Origin: Christiangramia lutea
GTDB taxonomy: Bacteria > Bacteroidota > Bacteroidia > Flavobacteriales > Flavobacteriaceae
Direction of reading: 5' to 3'
NCBI RefSeq assembly: GCF_022489035.1
Contig: NZ_JAKVTV010000004.1
Span: 62,001 to 126,000, forward strand
Length of the DNA stretch: 64,000 nucleotides
Shown in pieces: positions 47,102 to 56,454 of this stretch (positions are counted from its first letter, which is position 1; each line of letters opens with the position of its first letter). Below the pieces are notes generated by a model. That model was not told the origin of the DNA. It saw only the letters and a program-made list of their open reading frames with translations, and did not search any database. The position numbers and the translations under genes are program-made.

Positions 47102-48013
47102 ATGAATTTACATATAACCAATGAAACTTCAAGGCTCAAGGCTGTTGTGTTAGGTACAGCTGAGAGTATTGGTCCTATTCCAACTCTGGAAGAGGCATAT
47201 GACCCAAAGTCAAAAGAGCATATCAAGGCTGGAACATATCCTAAGGAAGAAGATATGGTTAAGGAGATGGAGGCCGTCGCAGAAGTTCTTAAGAAGTATA
47301 AAGTTGAGGTCTTCCGTCCTAAATTAATAAAAGACTATAACCAGATTTTTACCAGGGATATTGCATTTGTGATCGATGATAAATTCATTAAATCCAATAT
47401 CCTCCCAGACAGAGATCAGGAGATTGAAGCCATAGATCATGTTCTTAATAAAATTGACCCTGAAAAGATCATTACTTTACCTGAGGCAGCACATATAGAA
47501 GGCGGTGATGTTATGCCCTTGGGTGATTATATTTTCGTAGGTACATATAAAGGGAAGGATTATAAAGATTTTATTACAGCCAGAACAAACCGGCAGGCTG
47601 TAGAAGCTTTAGAGAAAATTTTTCCTGAGAAAAAGGTGGTTTCATTCAGCTTAAAAAAGTCTAATGAAATTGCAAAAGATAATGCCCTTCATCTGGATTG
47701 TTGTTTTCAGCCTGTTGGAAAAGACAAAGCCATTATCTATAAGGGAGGTTTTCTTATTGAAGAGGAATATGAGTGGCTGGTAAATTTCTTCGGAAAGGAG
47801 AATGTTTATGAGATCACAAGAGATGAGATGTATAATATGAATTCAAATATTTTCTCTATTTCCGAGGATGTAGTGATTTCAGAAAAAGGCTTTACCAGAC
47901 TAAATACGTGGCTGAGAGCACAAGGAATAACTGTTGAAGAAGTACCATATGCTGAAATAGCTAAACAGGAAGGTCTTTTAAGATGTTCAACTTTACCCCT
48001 AATTAGAGAATAA
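47102..48013 (+). CDS. Arginine deiminase / dimethylargininase-family hydrolase
   Basis: A 303-residue cytoplasmic enzyme of the guanidino-group-modifying superfamily. It has FTRDIAFV (82-90), HIEGGDV with Glu133 and Asp136, His197 in LHLDCCF, and the nucleophile Cys295 in LLRCSTLPL. The Cys-His-Glu set is thus intact. Members convert arginine or methylarginines to citrulline. The adjacent CtlX-type citrulline hydrolase suggests a two-step route arginine to citrulline to ornithine, which is inference. The start follows the -7 promoter motif by 14 bases. Confidence 0.8.
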   Translation: MNLHITNETSRLKAVVLGTAESIGPIPTLEEAYDPKSKEHIKAGTYPKEEDMVKEMEAVAEVLKKYKVEVFRPKLIKDYNQIFTRDIAFVIDDKFIKSNILPDRDQEIEAIDHVLNKIDPEKIITLPEAAHIEGGDVMPLGDYIFVGTYKGKDYKDFITARTNRQAVEALEKIFPEKKVVSFSLKKSNEIAKDNALHLDCCFQPVGKDKAIIYKGGFLIEEEYEWLVNFFGKENVYEITRDEMYNMNSNIFSISEDVVISEKGFTRLNTWLRAQGITVEEVPYAEIAKQEGLLRCSTLPLIRE

Positions 48014-48022
48014 AAATTTTAG

Positions 48023-48952
48023 ATGATGAGGCAGATTACAGATACTATTTTAATGGTGAGACCGGTTGGATTCAGAATGAATGAACAAACCGCAGTGAAC
48101 AATTATTTTCAAACTAAATTAGAAGGCGATGATATTAATGAGATCGCTACTCAGGAATTTGACCTGTTTGTTGATAAATTAAGGTCTGTAGGCGTAAACG
48201 TGGTTGTCGTGGACGATGTGCCTGAAGATGACACTCCAGATTCTATATTTCCGAATAACTGGGTTTCATTTCATGAAGATGGCCAGGTTGCCTTATATCC
48301 AATGTTTGCTGAAAACAGAAGGAAGGAACGCCGACTGGAATATTTTGCAAAACTGGAAGAGGCCGGATTTAAGATCTCAGACATTGTAGATTATACAATC
48401 GCCGAAGAAGATGATGTTTTTTTGGAGGGAACAGGAAGCCTAATTCTGGATAGGGTAAATCAAAAAGCGTATTGCGCCATTTCTCCAAGAGCAGATGAAG
48501 ATCTTTTAATTGAATTCTGCGAAGATTTCGAGTTTACCCCGGTAATCTTTAACGCTTACCAGACAGTAGACGATAAACGACTTCCTATTTATCATACCAA
48601 TGTGATGATGTGTGTTGCTGATGAATTTACGGTGATCTGTCTGGATACTATTGATGATAAGAAGGAGCGGAAAAATGTTGTAAAGCATCTGAAAATGGAT
48701 GAGAAGGAGATCATCTCCATTTCAGAAGAACAGATGCATGAATTTGCTGGTAATATGCTCCAGGTTCAGGGCGGTGAAGGCAAAAAGTATCTGGTAATGA
48801 GCGCCAGGGCACACAGAAGTCTTACAGAAGACCAGATCTCCAGGATCGAGAAGCATTGCCAGATCCTGAGTTCAGAAATTAAAACTATTGAAACCTGCGG
48901 TGGAGGTAGTGCCAGATGTATGATGGCCGAAGTATTTCTTCCGAAAGCTTAA
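48023..48952 (+). CDS. ctlX: Citrulline hydrolase CtlX-like amidinotransferase-fold protein
   Basis: A 309-residue protein of the same pentein fold as its upstream neighbour but a different subfamily. Diagnostic parts are TILMVRPVGFRMNEQTAVNN, PDSIFPNNWVSFHEDGQVAL, YPMFAENRRKERR and the C-terminal nucleophile Cys299 in GGGSARCMMAE. It resembles the CtlX family, first described as citrulline-ureidase-type enzymes that yield ornithine. It starts 9 bases after the deiminase-like gene, so the two are one operon, closed by a terminator. Confidence 0.85.
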   Translation: MMRQITDTILMVRPVGFRMNEQTAVNNYFQTKLEGDDINEIATQEFDLFVDKLRSVGVNVVVVDDVPEDDTPDSIFPNNWVSFHEDGQVALYPMFAENRRKERRLEYFAKLEEAGFKISDIVDYTIAEEDDVFLEGTGSLILDRVNQKAYCAISPRADEDLLIEFCEDFEFTPVIFNAYQTVDDKRLPIYHTNVMMCVADEFTVICLDTIDDKKERKNVVKHLKMDEKEIISISEEQMHEFAGNMLQVQGGEGKKYLVMSARAHRSLTEDQISRIEKHCQILSSEIKTIETCGGGSARCMMAEVFLPKA

Positions 48953-48970
48953 ATTTCCAGAATTATAATT

Positions 48971-49004
48971 AAAAAAAGGTGATCATTAAAAATCACCTTT
49001 TTTT
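48971..49004. terminator. Bidirectional rho-independent terminator
   Basis: AAAAAAAGGTGAT (48971-48983) and ATCACCTTTTTTT (48992-49004) form a perfect 13-bp stem. It serves the ctlX operon (+) and the converging beta-helix gene (-), whose stop lies 5 bases away. Confidence 0.92.
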
Positions 49005-49009
49005 ATATC

Positions 49010-51493
49010 CTATTTTAAAGCAACTTCACTTGATTTAATTGTAGTGTCTGCCTGATGGGCACCAATATCGTCTGAAGAGCCCGAAATTATGTTTCCAAAA
49101 TAATCCCTGCTACCAGAATCGCTTATTTCTATACCTGCATTTTTAGCAGGTGATGCAGACTGTAATAAGTATGCATTCAGGTTGGAAATATTATTTCCAT
49201 AACCTATGGTTTCACCGTTTCCTGGATTATTTAGGAGAGGGTCACCCTCAAAACCTGAATCTGTTCCATTATGCAACTCATTACCTGTACTTCTAAAATC
49301 TTCCAGGGAAGTATAGGTTAAGCCTTTATATTTAATACTGAAATCTGAAGAAGAATAGTAAAGGTTCCCGGCGAAATAACCGTCATAGCCTTCTGGAATG
49401 TTGATAAGATCAGCTCCATTGGAAGCAAATAAAATGTTGTTGTAGAAATTCATATTATTTTTCAAAGCCTTCCAGGGTGTGTACTTGATGTTCGCAGAAC
49501 CTTGATTTGAGCTTTTTTCACTTAGATAAAGGGTATTGTTATAAACATAAATATCGCTCATAGTTCCATTGTTACCATTGAACAGGTAAACACTTCCTCC
49601 ATTCGTAGCCGCGTCATTCTCACTGATGTTGTATCGAATGATAATGTTCTTCATAGGTCGTGACCCTGTAAACTGACCAGCCATAAAACCAGCTCCATCA
49701 TTATCGTGGGAATAATTGTATTGCATCACCCCGTTAGTAACTCCTCCGTCCAGGTCAAATCCGCCGCCATCACATCCAGAACCGGAACTCATGTTGTACA
49801 CTTCTGAATATTGAATTGTAACCTGATCTGCATCCCAGTACCAAATTCCAACCGGTCCACCGCAACTTGTATTTCCGCTACCTGAATTGTATACTGTACA
49901 GTGTTCAATTACCGAATTCTGAACATCGGATAAAAGGATCCCGTTTCCAGAATGTTTTCCTTTGCTGTAGCCTTCAATATTATAAACCTCACAGTTTCTA
50001 ACCGTTATGTTGGAATGGGCATAACCGGTTTTTGAGGATGAGAATTCTCCATATGATGAAATTCCCACATCAAGACAATCATGAACTTTATTGTTTTCGA
50101 TCAAAACATTGGTGTAACCGGAATTCCCATTATAGGCTCCAATTACGATTCCGAATTCTTTAAAACCATAAACTTCAGAATTAGTGATCTCAACATAATC
50201 CAGTTTCACATCACCAGAAAGATCATTGTAGAATGAGATTCCTGAACTGTTGTTTGTATGCATCCCGCTTCCTTCAATAATTAGATTGTCTATTTTAATA
50301 CCAGATGTATTATAGGCATAGATCCCAGTGTCATTTCCAGCTTTGATTTTAGCTCTTCCCTCTCCGTAAGAAGAAATTAAAACCGGGTTGGCGCTGTTGT
50401 TTGCATCTTCTGAATCTAAATTTAAATTCCCGCTGAATTCTTCGCCTCCTTTAAAGAGAATTTGATCTCCAGGTTGAAATTGAATTTCATTTAGCTTCTC
50501 TATGCTTTTCCAGGCATCGTCTGGAGATAGACCTGTGTTACTATCGACACCGGTACTACTAATAAAATAGGTTTTGTTAGGGCAGGAGCTGTCACTTTTA
50601 AATTCTCCTTCTATACTCCCAAAGTTCTCATATTGTAAAGCAAAATTCCCTGCAAGCGTCGCGCAACTGCTTCCATTGGCACCTGTTGAGGTGTAGCGAT
50701 GAACTCCAGACCAAACAAGGTTATCATTGGTTCCATTAATTCCACTACCATAAGAACAAAAGGTATAATCTGAATTTGTAGTACATTTTTGCTGGGAGAT
50801 AACTTCAGTTTCCTGAAGCGACACAACCAAAGCCTGGATATCGATACTGGTAGTACCATCAGCGGTTGTAAGTAGCATATTAAAGGTTCTTTCTTGGTTG
50901 TTAAGAATGATACCATTTAAGGGAGAATCCTGGTCCTGGCAATTGGTACATTTATAGGTGCCTGTCACTGGTGTAACCGTATTAGAATTTGTTTCCTCAG
51001 ATGCTACGATCGAGCCATCCTGGTTTTTGAAAACTACATCAGAAATAACTGGTTGGTTATTTTCATCTACAGTAAAATTGAAACTAAAGTCTTCTGAATC
51101 GAACTGAACCAGGACATCTGAATTTTTAGTGATGCCTTCACTTTGTTTGATTTGTGATACTTCAGCATCAAAATTTTCACCGGTGGAAAGCGTTAGAGTA
51201 CCAATAGCTTCGGGGTCGCCGGCGAATATATCTTCAATGTTTTTAGGAACTTCGAGAAAAAATGTTCCCCTGTACTTGGTGTTATTAGTTGCGAATATAC
51301 CCTTGAATTTCGATAATTTTCGATCTTCTTTCTGGGCAAGGTTGTTTTCGTTAATTACCTCTTCTTCAGTAATTTCCAGGTCATCTGTGTCTCCTGAACA
51401 GGCTGAAAAAAGAGCCATAAACATCAAAAAACATACATACTTCAATATAGTGCCGGTACCAAAAGATACCGAAGAGTAGGTAGCAGGGTTCAT
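49010..51493 (-). CDS. Right-handed parallel beta-helix surface lipoprotein, possible polysaccharide lyase
   Basis: An 827-residue lipoprotein. The ATG at 51493 is chosen over the upstream TTG-type start because the lipobox ALFSAC (Cys about 31) then sits at a sensible distance. An acidic linker is followed by two beta-type domains (about 45-290). One of them contains cysteine pairs such as CTNCQDQ. From about residue 300 begins KTYFISSTGVDSNTGLSPDD, the entry to a pectate-lyase-like beta-helix. It shows many coils with VIEHCTVYN, VTIQYSEVYN and IIIRYNISEN, and ends with SASPAKNAG and DIGAHQ as in secreted helix proteins. It probably binds or cleaves a polysaccharide at the cell surface; the substrate is unknown. 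Confidence 0.8.
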   Translation of the reverse strand: MNPATYSSVSFGTGTILKYVCFLMFMALFSACSGDTDDLEITEEEVINENNLAQKEDRKLSKFKGIFATNNTKYRGTFFLEVPKNIEDIFAGDPEAIGTLTLSTGENFDAEVSQIKQSEGITKNSDVLVQFDSEDFSFNFTVDENNQPVISDVVFKNQDGSIVASEETNSNTVTPVTGTYKCTNCQDQDSPLNGIILNNQERTFNMLLTTADGTTSIDIQALVVSLQETEVISQQKCTTNSDYTFCSYGSGINGTNDNLVWSGVHRYTSTGANGSSCATLAGNFALQYENFGSIEGEFKSDSSCPNKTYFISSTGVDSNTGLSPDDAWKSIEKLNEIQFQPGDQILFKGGEEFSGNLNLDSEDANNSANPVLISSYGEGRAKIKAGNDTGIYAYNTSGIKIDNLIIEGSGMHTNNSSGISFYNDLSGDVKLDYVEITNSEVYGFKEFGIVIGAYNGNSGYTNVLIENNKVHDCLDVGISSYGEFSSSKTGYAHSNITVRNCEVYNIEGYSKGKHSGNGILLSDVQNSVIEHCTVYNSGSGNTSCGGPVGIWYWDADQVTIQYSEVYNMSSGSGCDGGGFDLDGGVTNGVMQYNYSHDNDGAGFMAGQFTGSRPMKNIIIRYNISENDAATNGGSVYLFNGNNGTMSDIYVYNNTLYLSEKSSNQGSANIKYTPWKALKNNMNFYNNILFASNGADLINIPEGYDGYFAGNLYYSSSDFSIKYKGLTYTSLEDFRSTGNELHNGTDSGFEGDPLLNNPGNGETIGYGNNISNLNAYLLQSASPAKNAGIEISDSGSRDYFGNIISGSSDDIGAHQADTTIKSSEVALK

Positions 51494-51892
51494 ATAGATT
51501 TTTTCGGGGTGCAAGGATAAATCGTTTCGGGGCTGATTTATTCTTACTGTTTCAATTTCAGTGCAATTAAACAATATGAACGATTAAATACAAATAAAAT
51601 CGATGAAATACATCTTTCTGATAAAAGATTTAAGAATATACACGTTCGTGTTAGTAAGATGCAGGAAATCAGGAATCTGTCATTTGTTCTAATTATTGAA
51701 ATTTTAGAAATCATTAGGAAAAGTTATTCTTGGGATATAAGCGCTCTTAATCGATAAAAAAAAGGCTATGTTTCGACAATTATTCCTGTAGAAATGAATT
51801 TTATTTATTTTTCTTTCATGATGAATTGATTACTGTAACAGATTGAAAATCTGATAGTCATTAATTGTACATCAATTAAAAAATCAATCATC
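51494..51892. other. Divergent spacer between beta-helix lipoprotein and peptidase genes
   Basis: About 400 bases of A/T-rich sequence. On the minus strand, TATCCTTG at 51512-51519 is one mismatch from the Bacteroidota -7 motif and lies 18 bases before the beta-helix gene start. On the plus strand, TATGTTTC at 51767 is also one mismatch away. CAGATT and AATCTG (51839-51853) form a small inverted repeat. I see no RNA gene or small protein here. Confidence 0.45.
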
Positions 51893-53383
51893 ATGGTCAG
51901 TTTTCGAAATTTATCCCTGGGGATACTTTTTATTTCCTTTTTTCATTCTCTCTATTCCCAACAACATGACAATTATCTTTTAACCTATAGCCCAATTGAA
52001 AAAGGTGTTATTGCTGTTACGGCTAATCTTACGCTTGAAGATTCAGTTTTATATATGAGTCAGAATAGCTCGAAATGGCGAAATTTTCCAGACTATGTTA
52101 AGGAGCTTAGGGTAACTGACAATAGTGAGCAGTTAGTGAATACTCAGTTTCAGGATTCTGCAAAATGGGTCCTGAGGAATGTCCGGGCTGGAGATCGTGT
52201 TAAAGTAAAATATGAGCTGCATGTAGACCATGAAGAAAGGGAATGGCCCGGTGGAATAGATGGCGTTGCCTATAAAAGGGATTATGGTATTATGACCTCC
52301 GGAAGGGCTCTTTTTGTGATGAACGGTAGGAACAAGAAAAAAATAAAGGTTGGTGTTGAACTTCCTGAAGGCTCCAAAATCAGTACTCCCTGGCGAGAAA
52401 AGGACGGTGAAGAAAATTATTTTGAAATTACTAACCTGGAAGATCTGCAGGAATCTTTTCTTTTCGCGGGAACTCATGATGAAATATTAATGAATAGGGA
52501 ATCCTTTACCTTGAAATTTGTTCTTGGGGGAAAAACTCTTAGCCAGCAAAAACAAAAACTTGTAAACACTGCCAATCAGCTTCTGGATTATTATATAAAG
52601 CTCATGGGTGGAATTCCAGAGCCTGCCTCGGGAACTAGCTTAGATCAATGCCTGGTGATCATCACCGAAAACGATAAGACCGATGGCGAGGTAATTGGAA
52701 ATCATATTAGCATGTTCATGGATGCAGATGGAGAGCCTCAAGCCCAAATGATTGGCTGGTTTATCTTTGCTCATGAATTCTTTCATTTTTGGAATGGTAA
52801 GAGTCTTCGGTTTGAAGGGACCAGATCTGATTGGTTTAAAGAGGGTGTTTCCAATTATTATACTCTAAAAGGACTTAACCAGGTTGGTTTTATTGATGAA
52901 GCCGGGTATAAAACAATGCTTAATAACCTGTTCTTTCAGCGTTACATTAACGACCCGGGGCTAGGTGAGAAAAGCCCGGTATTTTCAGCAGATGGTTTTT
53001 CAAAAGATAATCATTGGGGGTTGATCTATGGCGGCGGACTTTTTGCCGGAATTGCTTCAGATATGATGATAAGACATAATTCTTCAAACGAAAAAAGCCT
53101 TGACGACCTGATGAGGTATTTGTTTAAGGAATATGCTGGTACCGATCAATTAATTGATAACTCCACTCTAAAGAAGCATATCATGGACCTTGGCTTTAAA
53201 GAATTCGATGATTTTTTTGACACTTATTTATCCGGAACTAAAACCATTCATCTCGATCCATATTTGAAATATGCTGGAGCAGAAGTAATTCAAGAAGGAG
53301 AAAATCTAAGCATCAATGTGCGTGAGGAAAGGTCTGAATTACAGGCTGAAATATGGGAGGGATTTTTGGGTAGCCTTGAATGA
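51893..53383 (+). CDS. M61-like secreted metallopeptidase
   Basis: A 496-residue protein with a signal peptide ending SLYSQ (about residue 22). The zinc site is HEFFHFW at 294-300 (HExxH) with downstream Glu317 in WFKEGVSNYY, the arrangement of M61 glycyl-aminopeptidases. YGGGLFAGIASDMMIR follows, as in that family. It lacks the C-terminal PDZ domain of many M61 proteins, ending soon after the catalytic domain. It probably acts in the periplasm or at the surface on peptides. The spacer to the converging BCCT gene is only 30 bases. Confidence 0.8.
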   Translation: MVSFRNLSLGILFISFFHSLYSQQHDNYLLTYSPIEKGVIAVTANLTLEDSVLYMSQNSSKWRNFPDYVKELRVTDNSEQLVNTQFQDSAKWVLRNVRAGDRVKVKYELHVDHEEREWPGGIDGVAYKRDYGIMTSGRALFVMNGRNKKKIKVGVELPEGSKISTPWREKDGEENYFEITNLEDLQESFLFAGTHDEILMNRESFTLKFVLGGKTLSQQKQKLVNTANQLLDYYIKLMGGIPEPASGTSLDQCLVIITENDKTDGEVIGNHISMFMDADGEPQAQMIGWFIFAHEFFHFWNGKSLRFEGTRSDWFKEGVSNYYTLKGLNQVGFIDEAGYKTMLNNLFFQRYINDPGLGEKSPVFSADGFSKDNHWGLIYGGGLFAGIASDMMIRHNSSNEKSLDDLMRYLFKEYAGTDQLIDNSTLKKHIMDLGFKEFDDFFDTYLSGTKTIHLDPYLKYAGAEVIQEGENLSINVREERSELQAEIWEGFLGSLE

Positions 53384-53413
53384 TTATCCAAAAACGCAAT
53401 CTCAATTTCAGAA

Positions 53414-54922
53414 TTAGTTTTCAGATTTCTTTCCAGGTCTGGATAAGACTTGTGCCAGGAAAAGAAATATAATTAATACCGTAAAAAAAGCAAATGGGAG
53501 CGAGGTGATAATAAGAAGTTTTTGCATGGCGGTTAGAACATCAGAGTTTGGTTTCACCTGCCCAAGCACAATTATTGCTTCGCAAAAGATAAGTATCAAA
53601 ATAGCCCATGCCAGGCGGTACTTCTTTTCAGGTTCCTGTTTTCCGTGATCTGTGAACATGCTCAGAACAAAAATCGCTGAATCTGCAGAGGTTACCAGAA
53701 AACTGATTAGTAAAAGTATAATAATTATGCTAGTCACTATTGGTAGGGGGTAAGCTTCGAAGAAAACAAAAAGCGAGGTAAATACATTATCGAATTCGTT
53801 TTGGTAAGATGGCCATTCACTTATCATTTCGAATGCTGAGGTTCCGAATACGCTGAACCAGAAAAAACTACCCAAAGACGGGATCAATAAAACGCCAAAT
53901 ATCATCTCTCTTATTGTTCTTCCTTTTGAAATTCTGGCAATAAAGATTCCCGTGAATGGCGCCCACGCCAGCCAGAAAGCCCAGTAATAATAGGTCCAGT
54001 TGGTTAGAAATTTAACTCCCGGGTTAAAATCTCCCTGGGCCAGGCTTAGGGGGATAAAATCGATGATATACCTGTAAAGTGAATTAAAGAAATTAAGGAA
54101 GATATTCTGGATGTTTCCCGAAAGCAAAACAAACAGCATCAGGGTTATGGCGGCATAAATATTCCAGTTCGAAATCCTTCTGATGCCCTTGTTAACACCT
54201 GCCCAGGCCGAGATAAATGCCAGGGAACAGATAAGGAGAACCAGACCCATATTCAGTAATAAATTGCCCGGTTCCCAGGATTTAATGTGACTAATTCCAC
54301 CTTCGATTTGGGTAGTTCCCAGCCCGATCGCCGCAACCAGGCCTATTACGGTTGTAAGAATGGTAAGTATATCTATAGATAAAGGTAGATAGCTTATTTT
54401 TCTAAAAAATCTGGATCCTGAGCTTAACCTAACATCAGCCTTTTCAACAAAAATGGAATAGCCTATAACGAGCGCAAATAATCCGTAGAAGGCCCAGGCA
54501 GTGAATCCCCATTGATAGAATGTGTATTCCAGAGAAATGATTTCGGCCTCAGAGCCTGTTTCTATGGGAGGGTTCAAAAACATAAAGACAGGCTCCTGGA
54601 CAGCTCTCAACAGTATGCCTGCTCCCATCCCTGCTGAATATAGCATGGCTATCCAGGAAAGTCTGTCGAATTCAGGTGGAGAGTTACCCAATCGAATTCT
54701 TCCGATTTTCGAAAATGCGAGTATAAAAAGGAAGAGTACACAAATTAAACCTAACCAGAGGTAAAAACTGCCGAAATACTCTCTTATCCAAAGCGAAACC
54801 CTTTCGATACTATTATAAAACTCGTCTGTAAATATGAAAATGAGAACAGAACTAAATATAAGCACGATCGCGGAGATCGAGAATACGGAATTATTTATAA
54901 AACGATCAAATTCGTGCTTCAA
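53414..54922 (-). CDS. BCCT-family betaine/choline/carnitine-type transporter
   Basis: A 502-residue membrane protein with about twelve hydrophobic segments. The BCCT signature region YSAGMGAGILLRAVQEPVF corresponds to the glycine-rich TM3 segment. YQWGFTAWAFYGLFALVIGY and the substrate-binding-type NWTYYYWAFWLAWAPFTGIF (TM8) also match. Such carriers take up quaternary amines with sodium or protons, often for osmoprotection. The start is TTG, 25 bases after the SDR gene upstream, so the two may be cotranscribed. The substrate is not defined by sequence. Confidence 0.92.
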   Translation of the reverse strand: MKHEFDRFINNSVFSISAIVLIFSSVLIFIFTDEFYNSIERVSLWIREYFGSFYLWLGLICVLFLFILAFSKIGRIRLGNSPPEFDRLSWIAMLYSAGMGAGILLRAVQEPVFMFLNPPIETGSEAEIISLEYTFYQWGFTAWAFYGLFALVIGYSIFVEKADVRLSSGSRFFRKISYLPLSIDILTILTTVIGLVAAIGLGTTQIEGGISHIKSWEPGNLLLNMGLVLLICSLAFISAWAGVNKGIRRISNWNIYAAITLMLFVLLSGNIQNIFLNFFNSLYRYIIDFIPLSLAQGDFNPGVKFLTNWTYYYWAFWLAWAPFTGIFIARISKGRTIREMIFGVLLIPSLGSFFWFSVFGTSAFEMISEWPSYQNEFDNVFTSLFVFFEAYPLPIVTSIIIILLLISFLVTSADSAIFVLSMFTDHGKQEPEKKYRLAWAILILIFCEAIIVLGQVKPNSDVLTAMQKLLIITSLPFAFFTVLIIFLFLAQVLSRPGKKSEN

Positions 54923-54947
54923 GACTTTTGATTCTTACTTTATAAAT

Positions 54948-56384
54948 CTAAGTCTTTTTAATTCCCTTGGCAATTCTATTGATCATCCCTTCAAATATGA
55001 AATAGTGAAATGGATACATCGCGTACCAGTAAGCCCTGCCTAATAAGCCTTTTGGTCTAAAAGTCGCATTTTGGTGGAGCACGTTTTTGTCATCGATCTT
55101 AAACTCAAGCCAGGCCTCTCCGGGTACTTTCATTTCAGCGAAAAGAAGTAAGCGTCTTTCTTCCTTATCGGCTAATAGAACTCTCCAGAAGTCCAGGGAA
55201 TCTCCGGCGTTTATTTTGTTAGGATGAGTTCTTCCACGTCTTAGCCCAACACCGCCAAAAAGTTTGTCTATATATCCCCTAACCTTCCAAAGCCAGTTGC
55301 CGTAATACCAACCGGTAAGACCACCAATGGCCCAGACTCTTTCTAATGCTTCTTCAGGATCTTCAACTTTAATCGATTTTTTATCCTGGAGACAACCATA
55401 TTTGGGAATCTGTACATATTTATTCAATTCCTTTCTAAACCTCCCGCTGCTTAATGAGTCCTTCCAACTGGAAAGCACTTCATTTTGTTCGATCTTATAG
55501 AAGGCTAGTCGGATGGCTTCTTTATAAGGGATTAATTCAATGTCCAGAATTTCCTTTAATCGGGTATCCCTGGTGATCACTTCAACTGACATGCTGTCTA
55601 CCAGGTTTTGAGCCAGTCTGTAGGATGTTGAGGTTACGAAGTAGAGCCAGTAGGAACTTAATTTAGGAGACATGAAAGGAACGCCTATGATCCAGATCTT
55701 TAATCTGCGCACTTCGGCATATTGTTCCATCATTTCCTGGTAGGTGAGAATATCTGGCCCTCCAACATCAAAAGATTCATTATAGCATTTTTGATTTCCT
55801 ATAACCCCGGTAAGGTACTGGATAATATTCCTGATTGCGATAGGCTGAGATCTGGTCTTCACCCATTTTGGTGTGATCATAACCGGTAATTTTTCACATA
55901 GATCCCTTATGATCTCAAAAGAAGAACTACCGGAACCCACTATAATTGCTGCTCTTAATACAGTTACATTGAAGTCGCCTTTATAGAGAATTTCTTCAAC
56001 TGCTTTTCTGGATTTCAGGTGTTTTGAAAGTTTCTCTTCATTAATGATTCCACTGAGATAGATGACCTGGTTAACTGAAGTTTCAGCCATCATCCGGTTG
56101 AAATTCTTTGCAGCTTCGGCCTCTTTTTTATCAAAATCTTTGGTAGAGGCAGTCATAGAGTGAATTAGATAATAGGCTACATCTATATCCTTGATCTTAT
56201 CTGGTGCCGAAGTGTCTTTTAGGAAATCAAGCTCAACGATCTCCACCTTACGCTTAAGTTCATCCATCGAGGTGAACCTGTTCCTGTTTCTAACCGCGCA
56301 AACAACTTCATGCCCCTGTTCCAGTAATTGGGGTAAAAGCCTCATTCCTATATAGCCGTTGGCACCGGTAAGTAATATGCGCAT
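54948..56384 (-). CDS. SDR-family NAD(P)-binding protein with C-terminal DUF2867
   Basis: A 478-residue two-domain protein. The N-terminal atypical short-chain dehydrogenase has TGANGYIG (6-13), EIVELDFLKD, AYYLIHSM and the IIVGSGSSSFEIIRDL region. From about 300 it continues into a DUF2867 domain: GLTGWYYGNWLWKVRGYIDK, GDSLDFWRVLLADKEERRLL and GRAYWYAMYPFHYFIFEGMI. E. coli YbjT-type proteins have only the first half. Function is unknown; quinone- or NADPH-linked roles have been guessed for relatives. It lies upstream of the BCCT gene. Confidence 0.88.
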   Translation of the reverse strand: MRILLTGANGYIGMRLLPQLLEQGHEVVCAVRNRNRFTSMDELKRKVEIVELDFLKDTSAPDKIKDIDVAYYLIHSMTASTKDFDKKEAEAAKNFNRMMAETSVNQVIYLSGIINEEKLSKHLKSRKAVEEILYKGDFNVTVLRAAIIVGSGSSSFEIIRDLCEKLPVMITPKWVKTRSQPIAIRNIIQYLTGVIGNQKCYNESFDVGGPDILTYQEMMEQYAEVRRLKIWIIGVPFMSPKLSSYWLYFVTSTSYRLAQNLVDSMSVEVITRDTRLKEILDIELIPYKEAIRLAFYKIEQNEVLSSWKDSLSSGRFRKELNKYVQIPKYGCLQDKKSIKVEDPEEALERVWAIGGLTGWYYGNWLWKVRGYIDKLFGGVGLRRGRTHPNKINAGDSLDFWRVLLADKEERRLLLFAEMKVPGEAWLEFKIDDKNVLHQNATFRPKGLLGRAYWYAMYPFHYFIFEGMINRIAKGIKKT

Positions 56385-56454
56385 TTAAAAGGTTTGAATA
56401 TCAAATTAGAAATTTAATTCTTACTTTCACCACCGATTAATAAAACTTTATTAA

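Noticed and set aside
51494-51574. Extended N-terminus of the beta-helix lipoprotein
   Set aside because: The 27 extra residues would put a long polar stretch before the signal peptide; the ATG at 51493 fits a lipoprotein better, and a -7-like motif lies inside the extension.
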